NCBI GenBank assembly: GCA_000438075.1
Contig: FR903525.1
Span: forward strand, 28,310-92,309
DNA from: Clostridium sp. CAG:609
GTDB lineage: Bacteria > Bacillota_I > Bacilli_A > RF39 > UBA660
Length of the DNA: 64,000 nt
Direction of reading: 5' to 3'
Shown here: positions 18,215 to 27,112 of the stretch, piece after piece
How the letters are laid out: every line of letters begins with the position of its first letter
Numbering within the stretch: the first letter of the stretch is position 1
Notes under the pieces: generated by a model
Seen by the model: only the letters and a program-made list of their open reading frames with translations
Told to the model about the DNA's origin: nothing
Databases searched by the model: none
Made by a program: the position numbers and the translations under genes

Positions 18215-21200
18215 TGAATTTTTTAAATGAGTATTTTAAATATGATATAGGAATTGAATTATCAGGTTTAACTAATCAGTTAAACGTTTTTTACGTTAAT
18301 AAACTAAGGGAAGTTTATAATAGAAATATTATTGTATTAACTAGTTCATTATATGAAGCTAATAAAATATATAATAGTTTATCTAAGATTAATGATAATG
18401 CTTTATTGTTTCCAATGGATGATTTTTTATCATCAATGATTGTTGCACAAAGTCCTGAGTTAAAATATAAAAGATTAGAAGTTATTGATAAATTAAAGAG
18501 TAAAGATAAATTTATTATTGTTACTAATTTAATGGGTTATTTAAAGTATTTACCTAGTTTAAATACAAAGACTGATTATAAAATAAGCATAAGTGATAAT
18601 ATAAAAAGAGATGAATTAGTAACAATAATAAATGAACTTGGATATCATAGAGAATCCTTGGTTACCACAAGTGGGGAATATGCTGTACGTGGTTTTATTT
18701 TAGATATATATCCTTTAGATAATGAACATCCTTTAAGAATTGAATTTGATGGTAATATGATAGAATCTATTAAGTATTTTGATGAAAATACACAAATGTC
18801 TTTTGGAAATATAGAAAGTATAGATATAAAAGCAATTGATGAAATTAAATTAAATGGATATAATTCATTAGTAGATTATGCTGATAATCCAGTTGTAGTA
18901 ATGGTTGATAAAGAACAAATAAAGGCATCATTTTCTAAGTTATATGATGATATAATTGATTATAAAACAAGTAATAATATTGATGGAGAATTAATGTATT
19001 CTTTAGATGATTTTAATTTTGTAGATAAGATATATGTTAATTTATTTGAATCAACTGGATATAATTTAAATGCACATGAAATAATTAATTATAAAGAAGA
19101 TTTTGATAAACTAGTAAGTGATTATAATGAATGGATAAAAAAAGGAAAAGTTGTATATTTTTATTTAACTGATAAAAATGAAGAAAAAAAGATAAAAAAA
19201 TTAATACCAACATGTAATGTAGTAATACAAGATATCGATAATGGTTTTATGTTAGATAAATATATAGTTATAGCAGATTCTGATATTGAAGAAGTAAATA
19301 AAGTTAATACTAAGTATAAAAATAATTTTCATATTGGTAAAAAGATTAAAGATTATAATCAATTAGAAAAAGGAGATTATGTTGTACATGTTAATTATGG
19401 TATTGGTATTTATCAAGGTTTAACAACATTAAAAGTAAAGGGAGTTAATAAAGATTTTTTAACTATTAAGTATGATGGTAGTGATAAAGTATATGTACCA
19501 GTTGAAAAGATTAGTTTAATATATAAATATACTGGTAAAGATGGAGTTAATGTTAAATTAAATAAATTAGGTAGTACTAATTGGGAAAAAACTAAAAGAT
19601 ATATTAAAGATAAAGTTAAAGATATATCTAGAGAGTTAATACTTCTTTATAAAAAGAGATTAGAATTAAAAAAGGCACCATATAAGGATTATCCTGAAGA
19701 AGATGTTTTTGGGAGTGAATTTAAATATACATTAACTAAAGATCAAGAAAAGAGTATATTAGAAATTAATAGTGATTTAAAAAGAAATATACCAATGGAT
19801 AGATTGTTGTGCGGAGATGTAGGTTTTGGTAAAACTGAAGTTGCAATGAGAGCAATGTTTAAAGCAGTACTTAATAATGAACAAGTTTTATATTTGTGTC
19901 CCACTACAATATTATCAAAACAACAATATAATGTTGCTAAAGAAAGATTTAAGAATTGGCCAATAGAAATAGCTTTATTAAATAGACATGTAACTCATAA
20001 AAAAACTATGCAAATATTGGAAGATTTAAAAAGTGGTAAAATAGATATTTTATTTGGTACTCATAGAATACTTAGTGATGATATAGTTTGTAAGAATTTA
20101 GGGATGCTTGTTGTAGATGAAGAGCAAAGATTTGGAGTTACCCACAAAGAAAAAATTAAGAGTATGAAAAGTGATATTAATGTTTTAACCCTTAGTGCAA
20201 CACCAATACCTAGAACTTTGAAGATGGCTATGTCAGGTTTAAGAGATTTATCAGTTATTGATACACCACCAGTTAATAGATATCCAGTTCAAACTTACGT
20301 GGCAAGTGAAAATGACTTTTTAATTAAGGATGCTATTTATAAGGAATTAACAAGAAATGGTCAAGTATTTATTCTTTATAATAGAATTGAAACTATTGAA
20401 AAGTTTATGAATCATATTCAACAGTTGGTACCTGATGCTAGAATTAATTTTGCCCATGGGCAAATGGATAAAGATACTTTAGATGATATAATGGATGATT
20501 TTATTAACAATAAATTTGATATACTTGTATGTACAACAATTATTGAAAGTGGTATTGATATACCAAATGTTAATACTTTGATTATTCATGATGCTGATAG
20601 ATTTGGTTTAAGTCAGTTATATCAAATTAGAGGCAGAGTTGGAAGAAGTGATAAAATTGCTTATGCATATTTGTTATATGAGCAAAATAAAATGTTAAAT
20701 GATATTGCAATTAAAAGACTTAATACAATTAAAGAATTTACTGAACTAGGAAGTGGTTATAGAATTGCTATGAGAGATTTAAGTTTAAGAGGTGCTGGTG
20801 ATATATTTGGTTCTTCACAAGCTGGATTTGTTGATAGCGTTGGTATTTCCCTTTATATGAAAATGGTTGAAGATGAAATAAAACGTCAACAAGGAGAATA
20901 TGTTGAAGAAGAAGACACAAGTACTCAAGCTTTAATTAATGTTGATACTCATATAAGTGATTCATATGTATTAGATGAAGATGTTAAGATTGAAATACAT
21001 CAAAAGATTAATGAAATTGATTCATATGAAAAATTACTTGAAATAAAGAATGAATTAGAAGATAGATTTGGTAAAGTAAGTGATGAAATGCTTGTTTATA
21101 TGTATGAAGAATGGTTTGAAAAAATTGCACAAAAATATAATATAAAAGACGTATTACAAACTGATAGAAGTATAGAGATAACTTTACCAGAAGAGCTATC

Positions 21201-21363
21201 AAGTACTATAAAAGGAGATAAATTATTAATTGAATCTATGTCTTTATCTAGGGCATTTAATATAAAGTATATAAATAAAAAAATAAAAATAATTTTATAT
21301 ACTAAAGATTTACCAAAACATTTTATATTTTATATAGTAACTTTACTTGAAAAGATACTTTAA
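18214..21363 (+). CDS. mfd: transcription-repair coupling factor Mfd
   Basis: Mfd removes stalled RNA polymerase at DNA lesions and recruits UvrA. In 1049 residues it shows the UvrB-homology module, the RNA-polymerase interaction domain (KGDYVVHVNYGIGIYQG, near 388), the RecG-like helicase with Walker A GDVGFGKTEVAMRA near 532 and DEEQ box VVDEEQRFG, the QIRGRVGRS motif and the C-terminal domain. It is shorter than B. subtilis Mfd (1177 residues) but all modules are present. It is translationally coupled to pth. Confidence 0.96.
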   Translation: MNFLNEYFKYDIGIELSGLTNQLNVFYVNKLREVYNRNIIVLTSSLYEANKIYNSLSKINDNALLFPMDDFLSSMIVAQSPELKYKRLEVIDKLKSKDKFIIVTNLMGYLKYLPSLNTKTDYKISISDNIKRDELVTIINELGYHRESLVTTSGEYAVRGFILDIYPLDNEHPLRIEFDGNMIESIKYFDENTQMSFGNIESIDIKAIDEIKLNGYNSLVDYADNPVVVMVDKEQIKASFSKLYDDIIDYKTSNNIDGELMYSLDDFNFVDKIYVNLFESTGYNLNAHEIINYKEDFDKLVSDYNEWIKKGKVVYFYLTDKNEEKKIKKLIPTCNVVIQDIDNGFMLDKYIVIADSDIEEVNKVNTKYKNNFHIGKKIKDYNQLEKGDYVVHVNYGIGIYQGLTTLKVKGVNKDFLTIKYDGSDKVYVPVEKISLIYKYTGKDGVNVKLNKLGSTNWEKTKRYIKDKVKDISRELILLYKKRLELKKAPYKDYPEEDVFGSEFKYTLTKDQEKSILEINSDLKRNIPMDRLLCGDVGFGKTEVAMRAMFKAVLNNEQVLYLCPTTILSKQQYNVAKERFKNWPIEIALLNRHVTHKKTMQILEDLKSGKIDILFGTHRILSDDIVCKNLGMLVVDEEQRFGVTHKEKIKSMKSDINVLTLSATPIPRTLKMAMSGLRDLSVIDTPPVNRYPVQTYVASENDFLIKDAIYKELTRNGQVFILYNRIETIEKFMNHIQQLVPDARINFAHGQMDKDTLDDIMDDFINNKFDILVCTTIIESGIDIPNVNTLIIHDADRFGLSQLYQIRGRVGRSDKIAYAYLLYEQNKMLNDIAIKRLNTIKEFTELGSGYRIAMRDLSLRGAGDIFGSSQAGFVDSVGISLYMKMVEDEIKRQQGEYVEEEDTSTQALINVDTHISDSYVLDEDVKIEIHQKINEIDSYEKLLEIKNELEDRFGKVSDEMLVYMYEEWFEKIAQKYNIKDVLQTDRSIEITLPEELSSTIKGDKLLIESMSLSRAFNIKYINKKIKIILYTKDLPKHFIFYIVTLLEKIL

Positions 21364-21416
21364 TACATAAAAAAAATAATTTGTTCCACAATAAGTAATG
21401 AAGTGGAGTGAATTTT

Positions 21417-21929
21417 TTGAAACAAACTGGTGTAACAAGAAAAATAGATGAACTAGGAAGAATAGTTATTCCAAAGGAAATTAGAAAGAACTTAGGTATT
21501 AGGGATGGAGAATCATTAGAAATATTTACAAGTGATGATTCAATAATATTAAAAAAATATTATGAGGTAAGAAGGTATGAAGATTTAAGTAGTAAATTAT
21601 GTGAACTTATTAAAAATATTTATAATGTTGATTTAGTAATTACAGATAGAGAAAAGATTATTACTTCTTCGAATAAGGATATTGTGGAAAACTCTAAACT
21701 TAATAACAAATTTTTGGAATTTATTGATAATAGAGAAATGTTTATAACTAAGGAGTTATCAACAATAAATTTAGGTGTTGATATAAGTGGATATTTTACC
21801 ATTATACCTATTATTGCATCAAGTGACTCGTTGGGGCTTGTTATTATTATAAGTGATAAATTAAATGATTATAGTTCTTTGGGAAAATTACTAGCAAAGA
21901 TTATTTCTGATAAAATTGATATATTTTAA
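21417..21929 (+). CDS. spoVT: stage V sporulation protein T (AbrB-type regulator)
   Basis: SpoVT is a forespore transcription regulator. The 170-residue protein has the N-terminal AbrB swapped-hairpin DNA-binding domain (TGVTRKIDELGRIVIPKEIRKNLGIRDGESLEIF) and a C-terminal GAF-like domain of about 110 residues. The TTG at 21417 gives the family start MKQTGVTRKID and has SD GTGGAGTGA with proper spacing; the GTG at 21408 falls in that SD. It follows mfd as in Bacillus, after which synteny breaks. Confidence 0.93.
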   Translation: MKQTGVTRKIDELGRIVIPKEIRKNLGIRDGESLEIFTSDDSIILKKYYEVRRYEDLSSKLCELIKNIYNVDLVITDREKIITSSNKDIVENSKLNNKFLEFIDNREMFITKELSTINLGVDISGYFTIIPIIASSDSLGLVIIISDKLNDYSSLGKLLAKIISDKIDIF

Positions 21930-22069
21930 GAAATATTTAAGGAAAACTGATTTAGGTTTTAATGACTCTTAAATTTTCATACGAAGTGCAACAAGTAGAT
22001 ATATATATATATGCACTTATTGATATGCTTAATGTTATTATACAACAATAAGTTAGGTTGTTGACAACG

Positions 22070-22101
22070 TGGTATGTTATAAAAGTAACATATCATTTTT
22101 T
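22070..22101 (+). terminator. rho-independent terminator downstream of spoVT
   Basis: TGGTATGTTA (22070-22079) pairs with TAACATATCA (22086-22095), one G-T pair, followed by six T. A second weaker hairpin (AAGTGCA...TGCACTT around a TA-repeat) lies upstream at about 21985-22019. The rest of 21930-22199 shows nothing else recognisable. Confidence 0.7.
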
Positions 22102-22199
22102 ATTGTAAAAAATTTTGTAAATAGACTTAAATTTGTCGTCTTTTAATGACTTTAAATTTTATTTATGATAAGATTATTATTGTAGAGGTTGTGGTTTAT

Positions 22200-22769
22200 G
22201 TGAATAATTATTGTACAAATTGTGGAAAAAAATTAATGAAAAGTGATTTAATATGTAATAATTGCAATACTCCAATAATTGAACTGCCTTATAATTATAA
22301 ATTTGTAGATTCTAGAAAAAGAAAATTTATACGTGTAATGTTAATTATAATTGGTATTATTATATTATGTTTAATTGGTGTTTTTATAGCTAATAACATT
22401 ACCAATAAACTTACTATTAAAAGGTTACAAAATAATTATATAGAACCATATTTAGAAGAAAATTATACTAGTGAAAAATATTCAATTACGTATGATTCAG
22501 TTGGTAAATGCATAATTTCTGGTAATTGTATTTTTGACCCTGTTATGGGATGTGATGGTGGCACTTGTCAACCATATAAATATCTAGATGAAAATGAATG
22601 TAAGTCATATTATTATTCAGTTATAATTGAAAATAAAGAACTTACATTAACTGTTGTTAATCAAAATAATAACTTTTATGTTGTAGAAGGTAAGAATATT
22701 TATGGTGAAGATAAAGATAATGAAGGTAATGAAAATAGTGTAAAGGGTGGTCAAAAAAATGTTGAATAA
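22200..22769 (+). CDS. zinc-ribbon membrane protein
   Basis: The 189-residue protein begins with a four-cysteine zinc ribbon (NNYCTNCGKKLMKSDLICNNCNTP), then a basic linker and a single membrane segment (VMLIIIGIIILCLIGVFIA, about residues 48-67), then an exported or extracellular part with five further cysteines (CIISGNCIF, GCDGGTC, ECKSYYY). The GTG at 22200 is chosen since the zinc ribbon begins right after it and GAGGTTG precedes. Function unknown. The ribbon is closely similar to that of the next gene, so the two are likely duplicates in part. Confidence 0.7.
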   Translation: MNNYCTNCGKKLMKSDLICNNCNTPIIELPYNYKFVDSRKRKFIRVMLIIIGIIILCLIGVFIANNITNKLTIKRLQNNYIEPYLEENYTSEKYSITYDSVGKCIISGNCIFDPVMGCDGGTCQPYKYLDENECKSYYYSVIIENKELTLTVVNQNNNFYVVEGKNIYGEDKDNEGNENSVKGGQKNVE

Positions 22770-23172
22770 TTATTGTAGAAATTGCGGAAAAAAATTAGAT
22801 CTTAATGAAAAATATTGTACAAATTGTGGTGCTGAAGTTTTTGAAAAAAGAATAAATATTGAAGAAAAGAAGAATGAATTAGATTCTTATAAAAGAAAAG
22901 AAAAAATATACATATTGTCTGTAATAATTTTGTTTTCGTTGTATTTTTTATCAGTTCATTTTAATTTATCTGAAAAATATGAATTTATATCTTTCATAAA
23001 TTCATTGTTGATTATTAGTAGTTTTATAATAATTATTTATGCTAGAATAACTATGTGTGATAGTAAAAAAATTAGAATAATGTTCAATCTATTTTTAGCA
23101 TATTTGATATACATTATGGTATTATTGCTTATTCTGATAATAGGTTTAAATTCACTTATTAGGAGATGTTAA
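22759..23172 (+). CDS. zinc-ribbon membrane protein
   Basis: The 137-residue protein opens with NNYCRNCGKKLDLNEKYCTNCGAEVFE, a zinc ribbon nearly the same as in the preceding gene, then a charged linker and three hydrophobic segments without a large soluble domain. ATG at 22759 with SD AAGGGTGGT; it overlaps the preceding gene by 11 bases, so the two are translationally coupled. Not recognised beyond the ribbon. Confidence 0.7.
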   Translation: MLNNYCRNCGKKLDLNEKYCTNCGAEVFEKRINIEEKKNELDSYKRKEKIYILSVIILFSLYFLSVHFNLSEKYEFISFINSLLIISSFIIIIYARITMCDSKKIRIMFNLFLAYLIYIMVLLLILIIGLNSLIRRC

Positions 23173-23176
23173 TAAT

Positions 23177-23899
23177 ATGTTTCAAACTAATTTTTCATTT
23201 TATGGATTATTTATTATTTTAGCAATTATATGTGGATTAGTAATTGTTTATATGAATTTAAAATTTTTAAAATTTAAAAAAGAAGAAACTATTGGCATTT
23301 TGCTTTATATTGCTTTGGGATGTATTTTTGGAGCAAAATACTATACATATTTTGTTAATTATCAAAAATACAATGGTTTTTTTAACTTTATTAGAGTGGG
23401 CTTATCATCTTATGGTGCTGTAATTGGAATATTATTTATGCTTTTACTCTTTTCAAAACAATATAGAAAAAATTTTAAAGACTTACTTTGTATTTTATTA
23501 CCAGCAATTCCATTTATGTATGCTGTTGGGAAAATAGGGTGCTTTTTTGCTGGGTGTTGTTATGGTATAGAATACAATGGCTTTTTAAATATTACATATA
23601 ATTATTCTGCAATTGCACCAAAAGGTATGAGCTTATTTCCAATTCAATTATTAGAATCAATCGTTTTTTTGATAATATTTTTGTATACTTTTATTAAATT
23701 TCATAAAGTTGATATTGATAAAAATATATTTATTGGTCAAACTTTTATAATTTGCGGTGTTGTAAAATTTTTTCTAGATTATTTGCGAAGTGGTCATGTT
23801 GTTTTTTTTCTTTCAACTAATCAAATTTTTAGTATTACTTTTATACTTGCTGGGTTAATCTTAGTCATTAAATCAAAAATGTTTTGTTATAATTTATGA
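23177..23899 (+). CDS. prolipoprotein diacylglyceryl transferase-family membrane protein (divergent Lgt)
   Basis: The 240-residue polytopic protein has the overall Lgt layout: GLSSYGAVIG, then GKIGCFFAGCCYG, PIQLLES and FFLDYLRSG. In true Lgt the first loop is HGG and the second is GRxGNFxNxExxG; here the histidine is a tyrosine (SSYG) and the Arg/Asn positions read K and C. So it belongs to the divergent GC-x-AGCCYG group and may not be the housekeeping lipoprotein enzyme. SD AGGAG precedes; it lies 4 bases after the zinc-ribbon gene. Confidence 0.75.
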   Translation: MFQTNFSFYGLFIILAIICGLVIVYMNLKFLKFKKEETIGILLYIALGCIFGAKYYTYFVNYQKYNGFFNFIRVGLSSYGAVIGILFMLLLFSKQYRKNFKDLLCILLPAIPFMYAVGKIGCFFAGCCYGIEYNGFLNITYNYSAIAPKGMSLFPIQLLESIVFLIIFLYTFIKFHKVDIDKNIFIGQTFIICGVVKFFLDYLRSGHVVFFLSTNQIFSITFILAGLILVIKSKMFCYNL

Positions 23900-23910
23900 T
23901 ATATTTTAAC

Positions 23911-23939
23911 TTGAATTAAACTAAGATTTGTGATAAACT
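23911..23939 (+). promoter_or_regulatory. promoter of the T-box leader
   Basis: TTGAAT (23911-23916), 17 bases, TAAACT (23934-23939), with a TG just before the -10. Predicted start near 23946. Confidence 0.6.
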
Positions 23940-23945
23940 AATTTT

Positions 23946-24125
23946 AATTAACGAAGAAGGAAAGAGTAGATATCATTCGTTTTATAGAGATTTCTTGGTT
24001 GGTGGAAAAGAAAAGATGAAGATATTCGAACATGGCTCTGGAGTTAAAAACGGGTAATTACGTTATAAATTTAAGCTGCATGATAAATCATGAATTAAGG
24101 TGGTACCGCGGGTTTTTCTCGTCCT
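23946..24125 (+). ncRNA. T-box riboswitch, probably tRNA-Met specific
   Basis: The T-box element AAGGTGGTACCGCG is at 24097-24110, followed by the terminator/antiterminator region with CTCGTCCTTTG. The TGGT at 24101-24104 can pair with an ACCA tRNA end. Upstream lies a long structured leader; an ATG at 24032-24034 in the context GAACATGGCTC is the probable specifier codon. T-box leaders sense uncharged tRNA and allow read-through; the downstream metG (methionyl-tRNA synthetase) supports a methionine specificity. The first gene after it is a dUTPase. Confidence 0.88.
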
Positions 24126-24155
24126 TTGTTTGTGATTTTTTTATTGGAGGTAAAT

Positions 24156-24653
24156 ATGAGAAAGTTTGAAAAAATAAGTTATCCTGAATTTGTTAAAGTT
24201 TTTGGTGATAATAAAACTTTGTATGATGATTACATGCTCCCTAAAAGAGGGACGAAGTATAGTGCAGGATATGATTTTTTTGCTATTAAAGATTATGTTA
24301 TAAAACCTGGAGAAATAATTAAAATACCAACTGGGTATAAAGCAACATTTGAATGTGATGAAATGCTTTTGCTTGTTGTAAGAAGTAGTATCGGTTTTAA
24401 ATATAATGTAAGGCTTACAAATCAAGTTGGAATAATAGAAAGTGATTATTATAATAATCAAGACAATGAAGGACATATGTGGGTTTGTTTACAAAATCAT
24501 GGAGATAAAGATTTTACATTAAATAAAGGAGATGCATATGTTCAAGGAATATTTGTTAAGTTTTTAACAACTATTGATGATGATGTAGATACTTCTAGAA
24601 CTGGTGGTATTGGAAGTACAAATAAAAAGAAAGAAGGAAGTAAAAATGAATAA
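24156..24653 (+). CDS. dut: dUTPase-family protein
   Basis: dUTPase hydrolyses dUTP to dUMP and keeps uracil out of DNA. The 165-residue protein contains the trimeric dUTPase motifs: AGYDFFA (motif 1), RSSIGFK (motif 2), VGIIESDYYNN (motif 3, with E in place of the usual catalytic D-x-D first position), and RTGGIGSTN (motif 5). The motif 3 change makes activity worth testing. ATG at 24156 follows GGAGG; an in-frame start at 24126 lies in the T-box terminator. It overlaps metG by 8 bases, so both share the T-box control. Confidence 0.82.
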   Translation: MRKFEKISYPEFVKVFGDNKTLYDDYMLPKRGTKYSAGYDFFAIKDYVIKPGEIIKIPTGYKATFECDEMLLLVVRSSIGFKYNVRLTNQVGIIESDYYNNQDNEGHMWVCLQNHGDKDFTLNKGDAYVQGIFVKFLTTIDDDVDTSRTGGIGSTNKKKEGSKNE

Positions 24654-26175
24654 AAAATATTACATAACAACACCAATATATTATCCAAGTGCTAATTTTC
24701 ATATTGGTCATTGTTATACAACAATTATAGCGGATGCTATAGCAAGATATAAAAGATTAAATGGGTATGATGTGTTTTTTCAAACTGGAACTGATGAACA
24801 TGGTCAAAAGATAGAACAAAAAGCAAAGGAAGCCGGAGTTACTCCGAAGGAATATGTTGATAAAATTATTTTAAATGCTAAAGATTTATGGAAAAGTTTA
24901 AATATTTCATATGATTATTTTATTAGAACAACTGATGAAAAACATGTTAAAGCAGTTCAAAAAATATTTAGAAGATTATATGATCAAGGAGATATTTATA
25001 AAGGCTCTTATGAAGGATTATATTGTGTTCCTTGTGAATCATTTTGGACTGAAACACAACTTGTAGATGGTAAATGTCCAGATTGTGGTAGAGAAGTAAA
25101 ATTAGTTACTGAAGAAGCATACTTTTTTAAATTATCTAAGTATCAAGATAAATTAATTAAGTTATATGAAGAACAACCTGATTTTATTTTACCAGTTTCA
25201 AGAAAAAATGAACTTGTTAATAATTTTATTAAACCAGGTCTTGAAGATTTATGTGTATCAAGAACATCAGTTAAATGGGGTATACCTGTTGATTTTGATC
25301 CTAAACATGTTATATATGTGTGGATTGATGCATTAACAAATTATATTACATCATTAGGTTATCCGGATGAAAATAGTGAATTGTTTAAAAAATATTGGCC
25401 AGCAGATTTACATTTAGTTGGTAAAGAAATTACTAGATTTCATGCAATAATTTGGCCAGCATTATTGTGGGCATTAGATTTACCACTTCCTAAGCAAATT
25501 TTTGGTCATGGTTGGTTAATAATTAATGGAGGAAAGATATCTAAATCTTTAGGTAATTACAAGGATCCTAGAGAATATATTGATGCTTATGGTGTAGATG
25601 CTGTTAGATATTTTGCATTAAGAGAAGTATCTTTTGGAAGTGATGGTAATTTCTCTGAAGAAGCTTTGATTAATAGAACTAATACTGATTTAGTTAATAA
25701 TTTAGGGAATCTAGTAAATAGAACTATAAGTATGGCTTATAAGTATTTTGATGGACATGTGGAAAATCCACAGACTGAGGAAGATATTGATAAAGACTTA
25801 ATTGAAAGTGTTATTAGTTTAAAGACAAAAGTTAATGAAAAAATGGATTCATTAAAAGTAAATGAAGCTTTAGAAGAAATATTTAATGTACTTAGTAAAT
25901 GTAATAAATATATTGATGATACAACACCATGGTTACTTGCAAAAGATGAAGCAAAAATAGATAGATTAAAAACAGTTATATATAATATATTAGAATCTAT
26001 TAGAATATGTGCAATATTATTAGAACCATTTATTAATCTAACTAGTGATAAAATATTAAATCAATTAAATACAAGTAAAAGAGATATTGAAAGTATAGAA
26101 ACATTTGGTAATTTAGAAACTGGTATAGTACTTAATAAACCTGAAATATTATTTAATAGAATAGAGGTTAAATAA
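24646..26175 (+). CDS. metG: methionyl-tRNA synthetase
   Basis: MetG charges tRNA-Met. The 509-residue protein has the HIGH motif in FHIGHCY near residue 17, the zinc knuckle CVPC...CPDC near 126-147, the KMSKS-type loop as KISKS near 298 and the anticodon-binding helical domain. It lacks the C-terminal EMAP-like tRNA-binding domain found in longer forms. ATG at 24646 with SD AAGAAGGAAG. Preceded by a T-box and dut; followed by tatD with a TAATG overlap. Confidence 0.96.
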   Translation: MNKKYYITTPIYYPSANFHIGHCYTTIIADAIARYKRLNGYDVFFQTGTDEHGQKIEQKAKEAGVTPKEYVDKIILNAKDLWKSLNISYDYFIRTTDEKHVKAVQKIFRRLYDQGDIYKGSYEGLYCVPCESFWTETQLVDGKCPDCGREVKLVTEEAYFFKLSKYQDKLIKLYEEQPDFILPVSRKNELVNNFIKPGLEDLCVSRTSVKWGIPVDFDPKHVIYVWIDALTNYITSLGYPDENSELFKKYWPADLHLVGKEITRFHAIIWPALLWALDLPLPKQIFGHGWLIINGGKISKSLGNYKDPREYIDAYGVDAVRYFALREVSFGSDGNFSEEALINRTNTDLVNNLGNLVNRTISMAYKYFDGHVENPQTEEDIDKDLIESVISLKTKVNEKMDSLKVNEALEEIFNVLSKCNKYIDDTTPWLLAKDEAKIDRLKTVIYNILESIRICAILLEPFINLTSDKILNQLNTSKRDIESIETFGNLETGIVLNKPEILFNRIEVK

Positions 26176-26936
26176 TGTTTGTTGATACTCATTGTCATAT
26201 ATTTAAAAGTGATTATGATAATATAGATGAAGTATTAAATAATGCTAGTAATAATAATGTAAAATATTATATTAATAATGGTAGTGATAGAGAATATAAT
26301 AAAGAAGTATTAGAGTTAGTTAAAGAGTATGATAATATGTATGGAGCACTGGGTATACATCCAGAGACTGTAGATGATTATTCTTTAGATGACATTGAAT
26401 TTATAAAGAATAATTTAAGTAATAAAAAAATAGTTGCAATTGGGGAAATTGGTTTAGATTATCATTATACAAAAGAAAATAAAGATGAACAAATTAAGTT
26501 ATTGGAAATGCAACTTTCTTTAGCAGAAGAGTATAATTTACCTGTTATTATTCATTCAAGGGATGCAACAGAAGATATAATAAATACATTAAAGAAATTT
26601 AATTGTAGGGGTACAATTCATTCTTTTTCTGGAAGTTTAGAAACTGCGAAGATATATATTAAAATGGGGTATTTATTAGGAGTTAATGGCGTTATTACAT
26701 TTAATAATTGTAATATAAAAGATGTTATAAAGGAAGTTGGTTTAGATAATATAGTTTTAGAAACTGATAGTCCTTATTTAACACCAGTTCCTTATAGAGG
26801 TATGCAGAATAATCCATCACATATATTAGATATAGCTAAGTTTGTTAGTGAACTTTATAATGTATCTTTAGAAGAATTATCTTATAGAACTAATGAAAAT
26901 ATTAAAAGAATGTATGAAAGAGTGAAGTTAGTTTAA
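26175..26936 (+). CDS. tatD: TatD-family metal-dependent DNase
   Basis: The 253-residue protein has the TatD/YabD metal ligands: DTHCH at the start, GEIGLDYHY, HSRDA, HSFSG and ETDSPYL. The family consists of 3'-5' DNA or RNA exonucleases and repair-associated hydrolases. The start codon overlaps the metG stop (TAATG), so it is translationally coupled; metG-tatD adjacency is the Bacillus order. A terminator follows. Confidence 0.94.
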   Translation: MFVDTHCHIFKSDYDNIDEVLNNASNNNVKYYINNGSDREYNKEVLELVKEYDNMYGALGIHPETVDDYSLDDIEFIKNNLSNKKIVAIGEIGLDYHYTKENKDEQIKLLEMQLSLAEEYNLPVIIHSRDATEDIINTLKKFNCRGTIHSFSGSLETAKIYIKMGYLLGVNGVITFNNCNIKDVIKEVGLDNIVLETDSPYLTPVPYRGMQNNPSHILDIAKFVSELYNVSLEELSYRTNENIKRMYERVKLV

Positions 26937-26952
26937 TTTTACTCTTTTTTTT
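26917..26952 (+). terminator. terminator of the metG-tatD operon
   Basis: AAAGAGT(G)AA at 26917-26926 and TT(T)TACTCTTT at 26938-26947 form a stem around the tatD stop codon, followed by a T run. Confidence 0.6.
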
Positions 26953-27059
26953 GACTAATTTAAAGTGTATACCTTGACTAATTTAAAGTGACCTTCCTGA
27001 CTAATTTAAAGTGTATACCCTGACTAATTTAAAGTGAACCCCTTGACTAATTTAAAGTG
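26952..27059. repeat. five-copy tandem repeat with exact 23-bp period
   Basis: The 16-mer TGACTAATTTAAAGTG occurs at 26952, 26975, 26998, 27021 and 27044. Between copies are 7-base spacers of changing sequence (TATACCT, ACCTTCC, TATACCC, AACCCCT). No coding frame crosses it. The pattern recalls the multiple terminal repeats of IS21-type elements or a multi-site protein-binding array, but neither is proven. Confidence 0.85.
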
Positions 27060-27112
27060 ACATAAAAAAATCCCTGTAATTAAGGAAAATTTTTTTATAC
27101 TCTTTCATAGTA

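Noticed and set aside
24141..24476. Minus-strand open frame of 111 codons over dut
   Set aside because: It is antisense to a clear dUTPase gene and has no SD or family pattern.
26952..27059. CRISPR-like look of the 23-bp array
   Set aside because: Spacers are only 7 bases and no cas gene is near; not a CRISPR array.
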